Positions 40,700 through 52,259 are shown, counted from the first letter of the stretch. The stretch: 64,000 nt of DNA from Phytophthora colocasiae (GCA_018806915.1 JAGKQI010000100.1:2790001-2854000), one strand, 5' to 3'. The notes: a model not told the origin generated them from the sequence alone. Numbers and translations: made by a program.

Positions 40700-42850
40700 T
40701 TAACAGTTAACTTTTACTCTCTCGCTCTCTGCACGACGCTGATACTCATCTACTGTTGCTTTGCCTTCTTTCGCAGCAATTTCTCCACCGTCGCAACTCA
40801 ACTGTCCGCGTCGACGCTTTCGTGAGTGTTCTGTTCTTGTGTCGACGTCAACAGATTCCGAGCAGGCAACGAAGATCTGCGTTGCTTCGTCGACGTTTTG
40901 GCTGTCATGCAGTAGGTTCTTTGACGAGGCAGCTTTCTCTATCTTGCTCATAACGAAACGAAACTGACTCAGCCGCTTTTGTAACTTTCTGCTAGGCATA
41001 TCTCGCCCATCAAGCTGCCGAAGTGGTGGAATCTGCTTCGACTTGTTGCCACACACCCAAAGCAGCCACATTTGGCAAACAGAGCAGTCCGGAATAGCAA
41101 AGTCGCTCTGCACCCGTCGGAATTTCCCACCCCAATAGTGACACGGAGTAGATTGGTTATCGCCTGCGTCCACCTGGACTTCCGCCGTTGGCGACGCAGT
41201 CAGTTTGTCAACGAGACCTGTCACACCAGCATCTTCGAGGCACGCTCTGATGGTGGCGTGCATACCATCGTACGTGACTGCACCAACTCCGATTGCTCTC
41301 TTCTCTAACTCCATGATAATATCTTTGACAGTATCCGTTCGTGAAGTCTCGATTTTTGACAAGGCATCCACTAAACCGTCTTTAACCCATTTCATCTCAC
41401 ATAGTATTGCCACATGAGGAGGGATTCCAGTAGGCCGGATACGAGTCTCAGTGCATCCATCTCCCGTCCTTACTCGCGTCTATAATTGTTCCAGTAGGTT
41501 CTCATCCAAAACCAGCGGTGTCTCGAATATATGATGCTTCGGAGACAGCGAATTTCTGGATAACACTGCGTGATATACCAACGAGGCCAAGCAGTACTCG
41601 GCAATGTAATCGAGTATCTTTGGTAATGCTGGAAACATCAGTTTCAAACCCCTTTCGACACATTCATCTCGAAACTCAAAGTGTGGCGCTAAGGTCGAGA
41701 ACTTGTAGCTCTCAGTGGGTAAACCAGATACAGTGCGCCCTACATGCACGTCTCCGGCGGCTTCGTACCGCAGATACGTATTCTGCACGCCTCCAAGTGA
41801 CCATCCAGCTCGTAATTGGACCGCTGTCGATGATGGACACGCCGTAGACCCTGTCGAACAGAACGTAGACGAACCTTTACGCATTGAATGTGTCCCAAGT
41901 TCCTCAACTCCAAGTCCTTGTCGCCTTAACTCGGCTGCCACATCGTCTTCACAAAGCAGCCTTATCCAGCACTTCCTGAATCTCTCATACTGATTGCTGC
42001 CGGGGAATAGTAAATCGCTTCCATCAATATCTGACGTCCCCAGTAAAGTCCCAGAGAAACTATCGGACAGATACTTGGCTGCAAAGGATTGGCGTATACG
42101 TGCCGAGGGTCGCGAGGTCGATCTCCACCTTGGTCGTTCTTCATGTGCGCGAAGTAAATCTGCAGGGCATCACCTCTCAACTCCATGCGTGAATGCCGAA
42201 TACCGAAGGCATTTGCCGAACGGCACATCAGGTTCCAGGCGATGACCATGTAGGCGTGAGCAAATGGCATTTCCTTGCTGGAATGAGCCAGCATCTTGGT
42301 GCACAAAAAGGAGTACAAGGCAAATGGTAAGGATCGTTTGACATCAAACGATCCTTACCAGTTTTAATTGTAGTGTCTCCATTCGCAGCGTCCGTAGCGA
42401 GCTTGTGCTTGAGTCCTTTGAAATAGTTGGTCAACTCTGATTCTAGCGCCTTGTTCATCGTGTGCCCATAATCACGAAACAAATTAAACAGGCCTACTCT
42501 GTGTGTGTTTAGAGCGGAGAAGCTAATGGAGCCTCCATCTTTACTCTCAAGTGTAACAAGCTAGGTAACAAAATCTTTGTGGTGAGCTCATCAAACTTCA
42601 GCGGCGCTGAATTGCGGCCCTGAGTGACCAGCTCTTTGATACGTGCTCTCAACTGTTGCACGGTATAGTCGCTAGTATCTCCGAGGCGTTTTAATAGCAG
42701 CGAAGACGCAAGGTGCGGTTTGTGACGAACGATCCAAACGAGGAAGCTGCAGTACGAGTTCTGGTTGGTAGCGCGTGAGCGCGCATTAACGGTGTTCTCA
42801 CGAATGTCTTGGACAGTTTGTTCTAGTTTCTCCCAATCGTGGCCCTCCAT
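40700..42850 (-). mobile_element. Crypton-type tyrosine recombinase element, frame-broken
   Basis: Five consecutive minus-strand frames make up one broken recombinase. 42850-42509 is the N-terminal helical region (MEGHDWEKLEQTVQDIRENT). 42482-42345 is a core-binding part. 42318-41962 holds the first catalytic Arg (WNLMCRSAN) and the catalytic Lys region (IYFAHMKNDQ). 41941-41480 holds HxxR (GTHSMRKGS), the Trp/His position (RAGWSLGG) and the nucleophile Tyr (NTYLRYE). 41413-40700 is a cysteine-containing C-terminal region, probably the DNA-binding part. This matches oomycete Cryptons, which move as DNA circles using a tyrosine recombinase and lack terminal inverted repeats, so ends cannot be seen. 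At least four frame breaks make it inactive. Confidence 0.75.
42325..42360. repeat. 36-bp near-perfect palindrome in the Crypton
   Basis: TGGTAAGGATCGTTTGA, two bases (CA), then its exact reverse complement. The palindrome sits where the Crypton frame changes, between KTGKD and the PFALYSFLCTKML continuation. Confidence 0.95.
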
Positions 42851-43312
42851 TGTAGTTAGACAAGCTGTCTAACGTCTTATGCCTAAAACGTGTTCGATGG
42901 GGTCAAGACGGTGTTGGAGGCTTGTGTACTAGAAGGTGAAAGTAGAAGTGATTGAAAATAAGGTCTTAGCGCTAACCCTTCCTTCCTGCAGGCCCTTGGT
43001 CTTCCCAGTGCTAGTTCGATCTCCTCACGTGCACGATAGCGATGCAGCCGCCACCACCAGAGTTCAGATCTCGTTCCTGCTCCCGTCTGCTGCACCTCGC
43101 AGCTCTCCGGAAAGCCTGCACCCGATGGAAACTCGTCACTCGCCTGCAACTTGCAGCTCGAGCAGCAACCCGAAACGTTGTTTCTAACAAAACGAGATTT
43201 GCACTATGAGCCACAGAATCCAAAGGGGGGGGGAATCGTGATTTTGGAAGATGTCCGACTTCGTGTCTAACACTAACCTAAATACTGGACTCAATGTCGC
43301 ACCAATGTTGGG
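42851..43312. other. Intergenic before the tandem array
   Basis: About 460 bases between the Crypton N-terminus and the first array unit. Short frames on both strands have no recognisable content. A run of nine G lies near 43228-43236. Confidence 0.4.
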
Positions 43313-44258
43313 GAATGTATTTTCACGAAATACTAGCGAAATCACCAAGAACTCTATGTACATTGTAAACGCATCACTAGTGTTTCACCGCCAACCTTCA
43401 CAACTGAGCAACAGCAGTCACGCTCATTCAGCAAAATCTCAACTTGACATTCTCAAAAGATTCTTCGCGTCAACGTCACAACACCAGCATTGCAATTCTG
43501 AGATAATATCCTCCGGCAAGAGGACCATTCTACAATGCGGCAGGAATCCACGGCAAGAACTGCTAGAATACAATTCATCACTCCATTGCCCGCCGTGGCT
43601 TCCATGGCTATTCTCTCGGCAGTTCGGAGAAAATATCGTGCAGTGCCTGCACCACATAATCGTGCCACGACTGTCACCGAGGTGACTGCCATCTGCCACA
43701 CAACAGACACCAGCTGACGACGGTGTCCTACACGATCTCGATCTTAAGGAGACACGGGCAGTCCCATGATCATGGTACCAAGTTCACTTCATGTTCCCAC
43801 TCCACATTTTTCCACATCAAGCGCACATCAACAGGACAGTCCACTCCAAGAAGTCCTTGCAACAACCCACCATTCGTTTTCGTTTTTCAGTGAGGTACAT
43901 TGATGTCACTTAGCTATGCTAACGACTTCCTATGTCAAAGAAGCTCTCCCAGCTGGGTTGCAACAACCCACCACCAACCTCATCAAAACCATGAAGACGT
44001 TCTCGTTTCTCGCTACTTCCACTCTCTCCATCGTCGCTACAGCCAACCAAGCCACAGCCGCAGCCACTGGAGGTGTCTGCTACGATCCCGATCACGTCGA
44101 TTCCGTCACTGAGGCCACCATCTCCGCCGACTTCCAGACCATCAAGGAGGAGGGGTTCGACCTCGTACGCACCTACGTCACCACATACGGATCCGCCGAC
44201 ATGGCCACGCTCGCCATCGCGCAGGGCCTCAACGTCTCGCTCGGCGTCCCTTTCGACA

Positions 44259-45988
44259 CGTTAGCTTTTTTTTGTGTTCAGATACGGAACGGTTCTGGTT
44301 TTTGGAACGGGGATTTTTTGCCATCTCGTACAGTGCCCGCTAGCAGTTTGCCTACGGCTGCTTCGTGCGTTGGCGAAACACTTCTTCATGAATAGACAAT
44401 GCAGACAAACGACGTTTAGAACCAAAGCTCTTCTTCAATTGAGGTTAACGTGAATGTGACGTGGGGCCCGCTCTTCTCCTCGTACTCACAAATATTCTTG
44501 TCATGCTGGTGTAGAACCCAGGGACAAACCCCTTGGATTCGGTAGAGTTGTGTCAGACCTCTGGTGAACATAAGCTATCGTTCCAGCTTCTATTTAACGG
44601 GGCGTTGCTGCAGGCAAGTTCTTCGTCACGATTGCCGCTCTTGAGGTTATGTGGTGATGCTGTACGAAAAGACTAACTATGTTTTGTTAGCAGATGTGTT
44701 GTGGATTAAAGGGTCTAACTAGGCTATCACGACGACGTTTATCAACGGCAGTCACAGCTACGTCCAATGACTGCCAATTAACTCTCTCCAACGTTCTCCA
44801 AAGTGTACATGGCCTCTACGTGGTCATCGTAGTGTACTCCTCGACCTCCAGACTAGCTGGCAGCTCAGATTATGCCTAACGTCTCGGCCATCGCCAAAGC
44901 CAAAGGAGCTACTGCTCAGATCTACAAGGTCCTGGATACAACTTTAGCTATTGATGCTTTGAACTATCACGAAGGCGACAAACCCGAGTCCTGTGTAGGA
45001 CGGATTCAAGCTGTCGGTGTCAATTTCACCTACCCAAACCGTCCAGACGTGCAGATCCTCAACGACTACAACGTCTCCATTGAGCCTGGACAAACCGTAG
45101 CGTTTGTCGGGTCCAGCGGAGGAGGCAAGAGTACGCTCATTTCCCTGCTTGAACGCTTCTACGACCCACAAGGCTCCATCCTGCTCGATGGTCGTGATGT
45201 GAAAACCCTGAACGTGAAGTCGCTGCACTCACAGATCGGTCTCGTGTCTCAAGAGCCTGTACTGTTCGCCACTTCCATCCAACGTCAACAAAGAGAGTGG
45301 TGTTGTTATAACGGAGCAAATTGAGAAGCGCTGGATGAGCCCAGCCGATCAGTCTATTTGGACTGCTCACGTCTTGAGAGTTTGCTGTCACGAATGAAAC
45401 TGGAAGAAGGACACAGGCTCGTTGAGAACCAGTGAGAGTGGTAGTATCTCGATGGCACCATGACGTTTCCACTGTAGTGTAGCCTCCGAGCTCGGTAAAT
45501 GCGCGACACAACTTGTGTTTCGGAAAGGCCGCGGACAACGGAGGGGTTGTCGTCGGCGTAGTACATACGTTATAGATCTTCCCATATTGACGAGTCGGCC
45601 GCGTCACACAAGCTATCGCAAGACTATCGGTAGAGCTTCTAATGTCCTCCGTGGCATCGACAATCGTGCCGGCGACCACATTGTTACGATAAGAGTGAGA
45701 GCGAGTAGGACGCTATTTCATAGCAGCGATTGTAAACTCCAGCGCCCCCGACATCCGCGGCGATAACGAGAACAGCGATAAATGATTTTTGACGAGGTCC
45801 ACGAACGAGCATACTTGAAACCCAGGTAATGGTATGTATATCGTTCGAACGTCGGTACTCCCTGTGCCTCTGTCTTCTTGTTCTGAAGTGATCGTCAAGC
45901 AGTGAGTGCAACCAGCACTTCATCATTACAAAACAGATGTCCGTTCCAAAAACCAGAACCGTTCCGTATCTGAACCAAAAAAAATCTT
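44259..45988 (+). mobile_element. Pack-MULE-like TIR element carrying an ABC transporter fragment, copy 1
   Basis: A 1730-bp insert in GH17 flanked by the 10-bp target duplication CCTTTCGACA (44249-44258 and 45989-45998). Its ends are inverted repeats: T8 followed by GT/G, then a perfect 35-bp stretch beginning GTTCAGATACGGAACGG on the left, whose reverse complement is at 45935-45975 on the right. No transposase frame is present. The cargo at about 44860-45280 is a piece of an ABCB-type transporter. Long TIRs, a 9-11-bp duplication and a captured gene piece are the traits of Mutator-like Pack elements. The superfamily assignment is inferred from duplication length. Confidence 0.85.
44872..45324 (+). 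pseudogene. Captured ABCB-type nucleotide-binding domain fragment, copy 1
   Basis: A 150-residue frame, MPNVSAIAKAKGATAQIYKV..., covers the linker and first half of a P-glycoprotein-like nucleotide-binding domain: VNFTYPNRPDVQIL, Walker A GSSGGGKST, and the Q-loop region IGLVSQEPVLFATSI. It then runs into unrelated sequence (QRQQREW). The LSGGQ signature, Walker B and the membrane part are missing, so it cannot act as a transporter. It has no introns and lies wholly within the TIR element. Confidence 0.85.
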
Positions 45989-46318
45989 CCTTTCGACAAC
46001 GACAACCCAAGCGCCACAGCCGACTACGTCACAGCCGCCATCTCCGCTGGAGCACTCTCCAACGGATCCGCCAGCGTCATCCAGATCTTCGTCGGCAACG
46101 AGAACTTGGCCTCCGTCGACACCGTACCATCCGAGATGCTCACGTACATCTCCCAGCTGCAGGAGGCGCTGCCCAACGTGGCCGTCGGCACCGTGCAGCG
46201 CAACACCGAGATGCTCGATTCGTCTCGCTACAGCGCCATCTCGGGCCTCGCCGACCTCTTCACAGCCTGCGACGTCGTGGGCGTCAACATCGAGGCCGAC
46301 ACCGCCGTGGCCGACGGC

Positions 46319-46512
46319 GTCGGCAAGTTGTTGAGTGGCGTGTTGCATAATAGATCAATATCCGAGCCAAAGAGTCAATGTAAGCTCCACTGTGATTGCC
46401 CTGTTGGCAAAACTCCAGAATGGCTTCCATGTATGTGCTTTTGGCGTACGCTTCGTTACTATTTTCTACTTCTTCTGTCCTAAACGAGTAGAACGGTTGA
46501 TTCCAAATAGCA
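46319..46512 (-). pseudogene. Inverted 5' fragment of the LRR-like family, unit 1
   Basis: Read on the minus strand, this joins GH17 at 46318 and encodes the AYAKSTYMEAILEFCQQGNH / SLARIL phrase. That corresponds to YTEDILEFFRQ...LDRVSAL of copy A (about residues 150-190). It lies directly upstream of, and opposite to, B1. The same fragment is in units 2 and 3. Confidence 0.7.
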
Positions 46513-46519
46513 TCAGTGC

Positions 46520-48780
46520 ATGCGTCTAAAAACTACGTCGAAACATTTTAGAGATCCTATATCAAATCAGGTTATGCTTGACTCAAAGCAAGAGGAGACG
46601 TGGAGCTTCCTGCTTCCCTGGTGTCGAACACTCAGACACAAACTTAAATACAGTCTTATAAGGAACCAGACCAAGGATCGCTACCTCCAGGTGCTCGTCC
46701 CACTACGAGGGGTTATTGAAGAAGATTCTCCCTTTCACGACGACTCCGACACCTTCCAGCTCGTTCGTGAAGGGTTGGCACTATTAGCTGCAGTGGCTCA
46801 CGTCGACTACAAGGCCTGGAGATATCTACTTGAAGAGCATTGTGCTGTTCCACTTGGTCGCGAGGGGGATGAACTTTATGAGGACAGGATTCCAGTTCAT
46901 TTCTTGCTGATTTTGGATAGAAATGCCGCCCGGGGATGGAACCGGATGTTTAGTTCATTTAGTGCGGAGGAATGGAAGAGTATAAAAGAAGAGTACGAGG
47001 TAAGGCCGTTTACAGAAGACCTTCTGGAGTTTTGCCGACAGGACAATCACAGTAGAGCTTACGTGGACCATTTGGCTCGCGTGGCGACTCTCTTACAGGA
47101 CAACACAAGTCTTGACATCCAGATTCCCATTCAAATCCACTTTAATCATGGGTTTGCAGAGGTAAGGGCATTAAACGAAATCGTGAAGGCGGCAGAACTA
47201 CTCGAAGTGGAAAAACAAAGTGAGGAACCGCTTCAGTGCTCTTTCGTGATGGAACCAACGCTGGCGGAATGCGTACGAGGATATATTGAACCCGACGTTT
47301 GTGAGACAGTGACAGCTATTGTGCAAGATAATATCTTCCTTAGTTTACTGGGATTGTCACTGACACTGAATGAATTGGAAGATGAGGAGCTTGGTCATTT
47401 CATGCGGTCTCTCCTGAATTCAGACTGGTGTTGCAGTTCATCCAGACCAAATCGATTTGGCATGGTCGAACTTAGCCGGCTTGAATGGCTGCCGGGTCGT
47501 GGACCTGAAATGGTTTTGTCCGCGCTGGCTCGGACTCGGGCCACCAACAACCTCGAGTTTTGCTTGGAAGAAGAGGACGATAGCGAAGTCACAGGCATGT
47601 GGTGGAAATGGATCGCATACGGTCTTTTCTCCAAGCGGGCAAGGGCGTGTTCAGCAGTGGAGAACCTGCAGCTCACGTGGATAAGCAATATGCTGCCAAG
47701 AGATATGGAGATGTTTGCTGCCGTCGCAGAAGCTGAGAGCCCCGAAGAAGTACTATTTGACTCACCTCCGGGCGTTGTCAAGCCCAGAGAGGCAACTTTA
47801 CAGTCTCGATCTCGAGTTAAATGGCAAATCCCCACTCAAGACAACACACCTCCACGAACGTTGACGTTTGAAGAGTCTGTTCCACGTGTTTGGACTTTCA
47901 GTGACGATGGAGAAAGTGATTGGCTCAATGCGGTTATTCCAGGCTTTGGGCGGTGTTTGGTGCAGCGTCAGGATCTCGTTTTTAACAGCTCGACGTTAAC
48001 AGACGAAAACTGGAAAGGGGTTCGATCGCTGGAGCTCACCTTTGAGACCCGCGATCACGCCGAACGCACTGGACTGCCACGTTTCCTTTCTGTCATTTCA
48101 TCGTCGGTGAGAAGTTTGACAATGGAACTGAAAAGGGCATTCGATCAATTTGATGTCAATATGGTACTCCAATGTTGCCCACACCTTGAGGAATTGGTGC
48201 TCTGCGATGAATTGGTGGACATCCGACTTAACTTCACCGAATTTCACAAGACCTTCCAGCCTCTTCCTGCTCTCTCCTTGGAATGGGACAACTTGCCTGT
48301 TACGCTGGCTGTTTCAGTGATCCTGACAGTATTGTCTCCCGATATCTACGCAAGCTGCGTATTTTCATGTTTTCAAATGATGAGAATGGCGTACACGCTT
48401 TTGGCCGATCTGAAGCAGATGTCGGAGCTTTGTTGGAGATGCTGGAAAGGAACAACACGTTACAGTATCTTGAAGTTATCATGGATAGATACACGAGTTC
48501 TCTGTTCGTGTACGAGGACACGTTTCGAAAGTTCCATCTCCAGCCGATTGCTGTACGGGAGGCACCACTTCCGATGGAATGCAAAACTGCTTTCTTAAAT
48601 ACCTTTCAATCCAAGAGCACAAAACCATCCAAGAAGGCGAAGTGTCGACCGCCTTTGCCCTCCCTGGACACTTTCGTGGTCTCGAATATTTTTGCTTTTG
48701 CCGCAATCCCTGTGAAGAGGAAGGTTTTCTTCACTAAGGACTGGAGCATGACGTTGCAGTATAATCGACGTGACCTGTAA
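46520..48780 (+). CDS. LRR-like family protein, copy B1 (frame break near 3' end)
   Basis: The start ATG is at 46520 (or 46574, MLDSKQEETWSF, which matches the other copies better). The first frame runs to 48598 (692 residues). The conserved C-terminus (RKLRIFMF, NIFAFAAIPVKRKVFF, ending RRDL) is in the overlapping frame 48283-48780. The switch is at about 48310-48316 (GCTGTTTCAG), where one T seems lost between TLAV and FSDPDS. Only this copy in the array has an unbroken N-terminus. Family traits are as in copy A: PLRGVIEE, LALLAAVAHVDYKAWRYLLEEHC, DDGESDWLNAVIPGFG, CPHLEELVL. Its function is unknown. Confidence 0.6.
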
Positions 48781-49940
48781 TGCCGTAGTTATTGTCGACG
48801 GAACATTGGACATGCATTGCCAAATAACATCGACGAATTTGACGTTCGGTTCAGGCTTGGTGTAAGTACATGTAAGAACATTGGTTTGTTCTGGTGTCAA
48901 CTCGAAATTCCCTCCCTCTTGCTGCAATACAGATCTGCAGACAATAGCCTCTCTTGGTAAAGTTGAAACACAGATCAACAAGACGTAGTAAAGAATGTAT
49001 TTTCACGAAATACTAGCGAAATCACCAAGAACTCTATGTACATTGTAAACGCATCACCAGTTTTTTACCGCACACCTTCACAAATGAACAACAGTAGTGA
49101 CGCTCATTCAGCAAAATCTCAACTTGACATTCTCAAAGACTCTTCGCGTCAACGTCACAACACCAACATTGCAGATAACATCCTCCGACAAGAGGACCAT
49201 TCTACAATGCGGCAGGAATCCTTCCAGGATACACGGCAAGAACTGCTAGAATACGATTCATCACTCCATTGCTCGCCGTGGCTTCCATGGCTATTCTCTC
49301 GGCAGTTCGGAGAAAATATCGTGCAGTGCCTGCACCACACAATCGTGCCACGACTGTCACCGAGGTGACTGCCATCTGCCACACAACAGACACCAGCTGA
49401 CGACGGTGTCCTACACGATCTCGATCTTAAGGAGACACGGGCAGTCCCATGATCATGGTACCAAGTTCACTTCATGTTCCACTCCACATTTTTCCACATC
49501 AAGCGCACATCAACAGGACAGTCCACTCCAAGAAGTCCTTGCAACAACCCACCATTCGTTTTCGTTTTTCAGTGAGGTACATTGATGTCACTTAGCTATG
49601 CTAACGACTTCCTATGTCAAAGAAGCTCTCCCAGCTGGGTTGCAACAACCCACCACCAACCTCATCAAAACCATGAAGACGTTCTCGTTTCTCGCTACTT
49701 CCACTCTCTCCATCGTCGCTACAGCCAACCAAGCCACAGCCGCAGCCACTGGAGGTGTCTGCTACGATCCCGATCACGTCGATTCCGTCACTGAGGCCAC
49801 CATCTCCGCCGACTTCCAGACCATCAAGGAGGAGGGGTTCGACCTCGTACGCACCTACGTCACCACATACGGATCCGCCGACATGGCCACGCTCGCCATC
49901 GCGCAGGGCCTCAACGTCTCGCTCGGCGTCCCTTTCGACA

Positions 49941-51669
49941 CGTTAGCTTTTTTTTGTGTTCAGATACGGAACGGTTCTGGTTTTTGGAACGGGATTTTTG
50001 CCATCTCGTACAGTGCCCGCTAGCAGTTTGCCTACGGCTGCTTCGTGCGTTGGCGAAACACTTCTTCATGAATAGACAATGCAGACAAACGACGTTTAGA
50101 ACCAAAGCTCTTCTTCAATTGAGGTTAACGTGAATGTGACGTGGGGCCCGCTCTTCTCCTCGTACTCACAAATATTCTTGTCATGCTGGTGTAGAAACCC
50201 AGGGACAAACCCCTTGGATTCGGTAGAGTTGTGCCAGACCTCTGGTGAACATAAGCTATCGTTCCAGCTTCTATTTAACGGGGCGTTGCTGCAGGCAAGT
50301 TCTTCGTCACGATTGCCGCTCTTGAGGTTATGTGGTGATGCTGTATGAAAAGACTAACTATGTTTTGTTAGCAGATGTGCTGTGGATTAAAGGGTCTAAC
50401 TAGGCTATCACGACGACGTTTATCAACGGCAGTCACAGCTACGTCCAATGACTGCCAATTAACTCTCTCCAACGTTCTCCAAAGTGTACATGGCCTCTAC
50501 GTGGTCATCGTAGTGTACTCCTCGACCTCCAGACTAGCTGGCAGCTCAGATTATGCCTAACGTCTCGGCCATCGCCAAAGCCAAAGGAGCTACTGCTCAG
50601 ATCTACAAGGTCCTGGATACAACTTTAGCTATTGATGCTTTGAACTATCACGAAGGCGACAAACCCGAGTCCTGTGTAGGACGGATTCAAGCTGTCGGTG
50701 TCAATTTCACCTACCCAAACCGTCCAGACGTGCAGATCCTCAACGACTACAACGTCTCCATTGAGCCTGGACAAACCGTAGCGTTTGTCGGGTCCAGCGG
50801 AGGAGGCAAGAGTACGCTCATTTCCCTGCTTGAACGCTTCTACGACCCACAAGGCTCCATCCTGCTCGATGGTCGTGATGTGAAAACCCTGAACGTGAAG
50901 TCGCTGCACTCACAGATCGGTCTCGTGTCTCAAGAGCCTGTACTGTTCGCCACTTCCATCCAACGTCAACAAAGAGAGTGGTGTTGTTATAACGGAGCAA
51001 ATTGAGAAGCGCTGGATGAGCCCAGCCGATCAGTCTATTTGGACTGCTCACGTCTTGAGAGTTTGCTGTCACGAATGAAACTGGAAGAAGGACACAAGCT
51101 CGTTGAGAACCAGTGAGAGTGGTAGTATCTCGATGGCACCATGACGTTTCCACTGTAGTGTAGCCTCCGAGCTCGGTAAATGCGCGACACAACTTGTGTT
51201 TCGGAAAGGCCGCGGACAACGGAGGGGTTGTCGTCGGCGTAGTACATACGTTATAGATCTTCCCATATTGACGAGTCGGCCGCGTCACACAAGCTATCGC
51301 AAGACTATCGGTAGAGCTTCTAATGTCCTCCGTGGCATCGACAATCGTGCCGGCGACCACATTGTTACGATAAGAGTGAGAGCGAGTAGGACGCTATTTC
51401 ATAGCAGCGATTGTAAACTCCAGCGCCCCCGACATCCGCGGCGATAACGAGAACAGCGATAAATGATTTTTGACGAGGTCCACGAACGAGCATACTTGAA
51501 ACCCAGGTAATGGTATGTATATCGTTCGAACGTCGGTACTCCCTGTGCCTCTGTCTTCTTGTTCTGAAGTGATCGTCAAGCAGTGAGTGCAACCAGCACT
51601 TCATCATTACAAAACAGATGTCCGTTCCAAAAACCAGAACCGTTCCGTATCTGAACCAAAAAAAATCTT
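49941..51669 (+). mobile_element. Pack-MULE-like TIR element, copy 2
   Basis: 1729 bp, near identical to copy 1 (a handful of substitutions and one or two-base indels, for example GGGATTTTTG for GGGGATTTTTTG). It has the same flanking duplication CCTTTCGACA (49931-49940 and 51670-51679), showing duplication together with its surroundings rather than a new insertion. The cargo ABC fragment frame is 50553-51005. Confidence 0.88.
50553..51005 (+). pseudogene. Captured ABCB-type NBD fragment, copy 2
   Basis: 150 residues with the same predicted protein as copy 1 (Walker A GSSGGGKST, Q-loop VSQEPVLFATSI, then a break). No LSGGQ or Walker B is present. Confidence 0.85.
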
Positions 51670-51999
51670 CCTTTCGACAACGACAACCCAAGCGCCACAG
51701 CCGACTACGTCACAGCCGCCATCTCCGCTGGAGCACTCTCCAACGGATCCGCCAGCGTCATCCAGATCTTCGTCGGCAACGAGAACTTGGCCTCCGTCGA
51801 CACCGTACCATCCGAGATGCTCACGTACATCTCCCAGCTGCAGGAGGCGCTGCCCAACGTGGCCGTCGGCACCGTGCAGCGCAACACCGAGATGCTCGAT
51901 TCGTCTCGCTACAGCGCCATCTCGGGCCTCGCCGACCTCTTCACAGCCTGCGACGTCGTGGGCGTCAACATCGAGGCCGACACCGCCGTGGCCGACGGC

Positions 52000-52195
52000 G
52001 TCGGCAAGTTGTTGAGTGGCGTGTTGCATAATAGATCAATATCCGAGCCAAAGAGTCAATGTAAGCTCCACTGTGATTGCCCTGTTGGCAAAACTCCAGA
52101 ATGGCTTCCATGTATGTGCTTTTGGCGTACGCTTCGTTACTATTTTCTACTTCTCCTGTCCTAAACAAGTAGAACGGTTGATCCTAGTACAAATA
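52000..52195 (-). pseudogene. Inverted 5' fragment of the LRR-like family, unit 2
   Basis: A minus-strand frame (52168-51965) with AYAKSTYMEAILEFCQQGNH. It is the same inverted family fragment as in units 1 and 3. Confidence 0.7.
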
Positions 52196-52259
52196 GCATC
52201 AGTGCATGCGTCTAAAAACTACGTTGAAACATTTTAGAGATCCTATATCAAATCAGGTT

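Larger units (their letters stand above)
43991..46318 (+). pseudogene. GH17 gene copy 1: interrupted and truncated
   Basis: The start ATG at 43991 gives the signal peptide and GH17 N-terminus (MKTFSFLATSTLSIVATANQ) up to SLGVPFD at 44258. There a 1730-bp TIR element intervenes. The reading resumes at 45989 with NDNPSATAD-equivalent codons and VGNEN (acid/base Glu) in the same order as the intact gene. The homology ends near 46318 at DTAVAD, after a small internal deletion (NIEADT for NIQPVFTADT), so the second catalytic glutamate (ETGWP) is missing. No functional glucanase can be made. Confidence 0.88.
43313..48992 (+). repeat. Tandem array unit 1
   Basis: A 5680-bp unit starting GAATGTATTTTCACGAAAT. 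It holds a GH17 promoter and truncated gene, a TIR element with an ABC fragment, an inverted LRR-family fragment, then LRR copy B1 and its 3' flank. The first ~200 bases differ noticeably from units 2 and 3 (for example CACTAGTGTTTCACCGCCAACC versus CACCAGTTTTTTACCGCACACC), while most of the rest is near identical. Confidence 0.9.
49673..51999 (+). pseudogene. GH17 gene copy 2: interrupted and truncated
   Basis: As copy 1: the ATG at 49673, signal peptide and N-terminus to 49940, then the 1729-bp TIR element, resumption at 51670 and loss of homology near 51999. The same small internal deletion (NIEADT) and the same missing second catalytic glutamate show that both copies descend from one already broken gene. 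Confidence 0.88.

Noticed and set aside
42300..42380. CRISPR-like or terminator role of the palindrome
   Set aside because: It is a single palindrome in a eukaryotic transposon, with no repeat-spacer array and no T-run terminator.
45137..45679. 180-residue minus frame in the TIR element
   Set aside because: It overlaps the ABC fragment antisense, has no transposase motifs and no recognisable domain.
48250..48330. Intron ending TTTCAG at the LRR frame switch
   Set aside because: The 3' site looks plausible (TTTCAG in A and B, CTTTCAG in C), but no GT in the required codon phase is found upstream in B, and GTGAGT in A gives the wrong phase. It is left as a testable option only.
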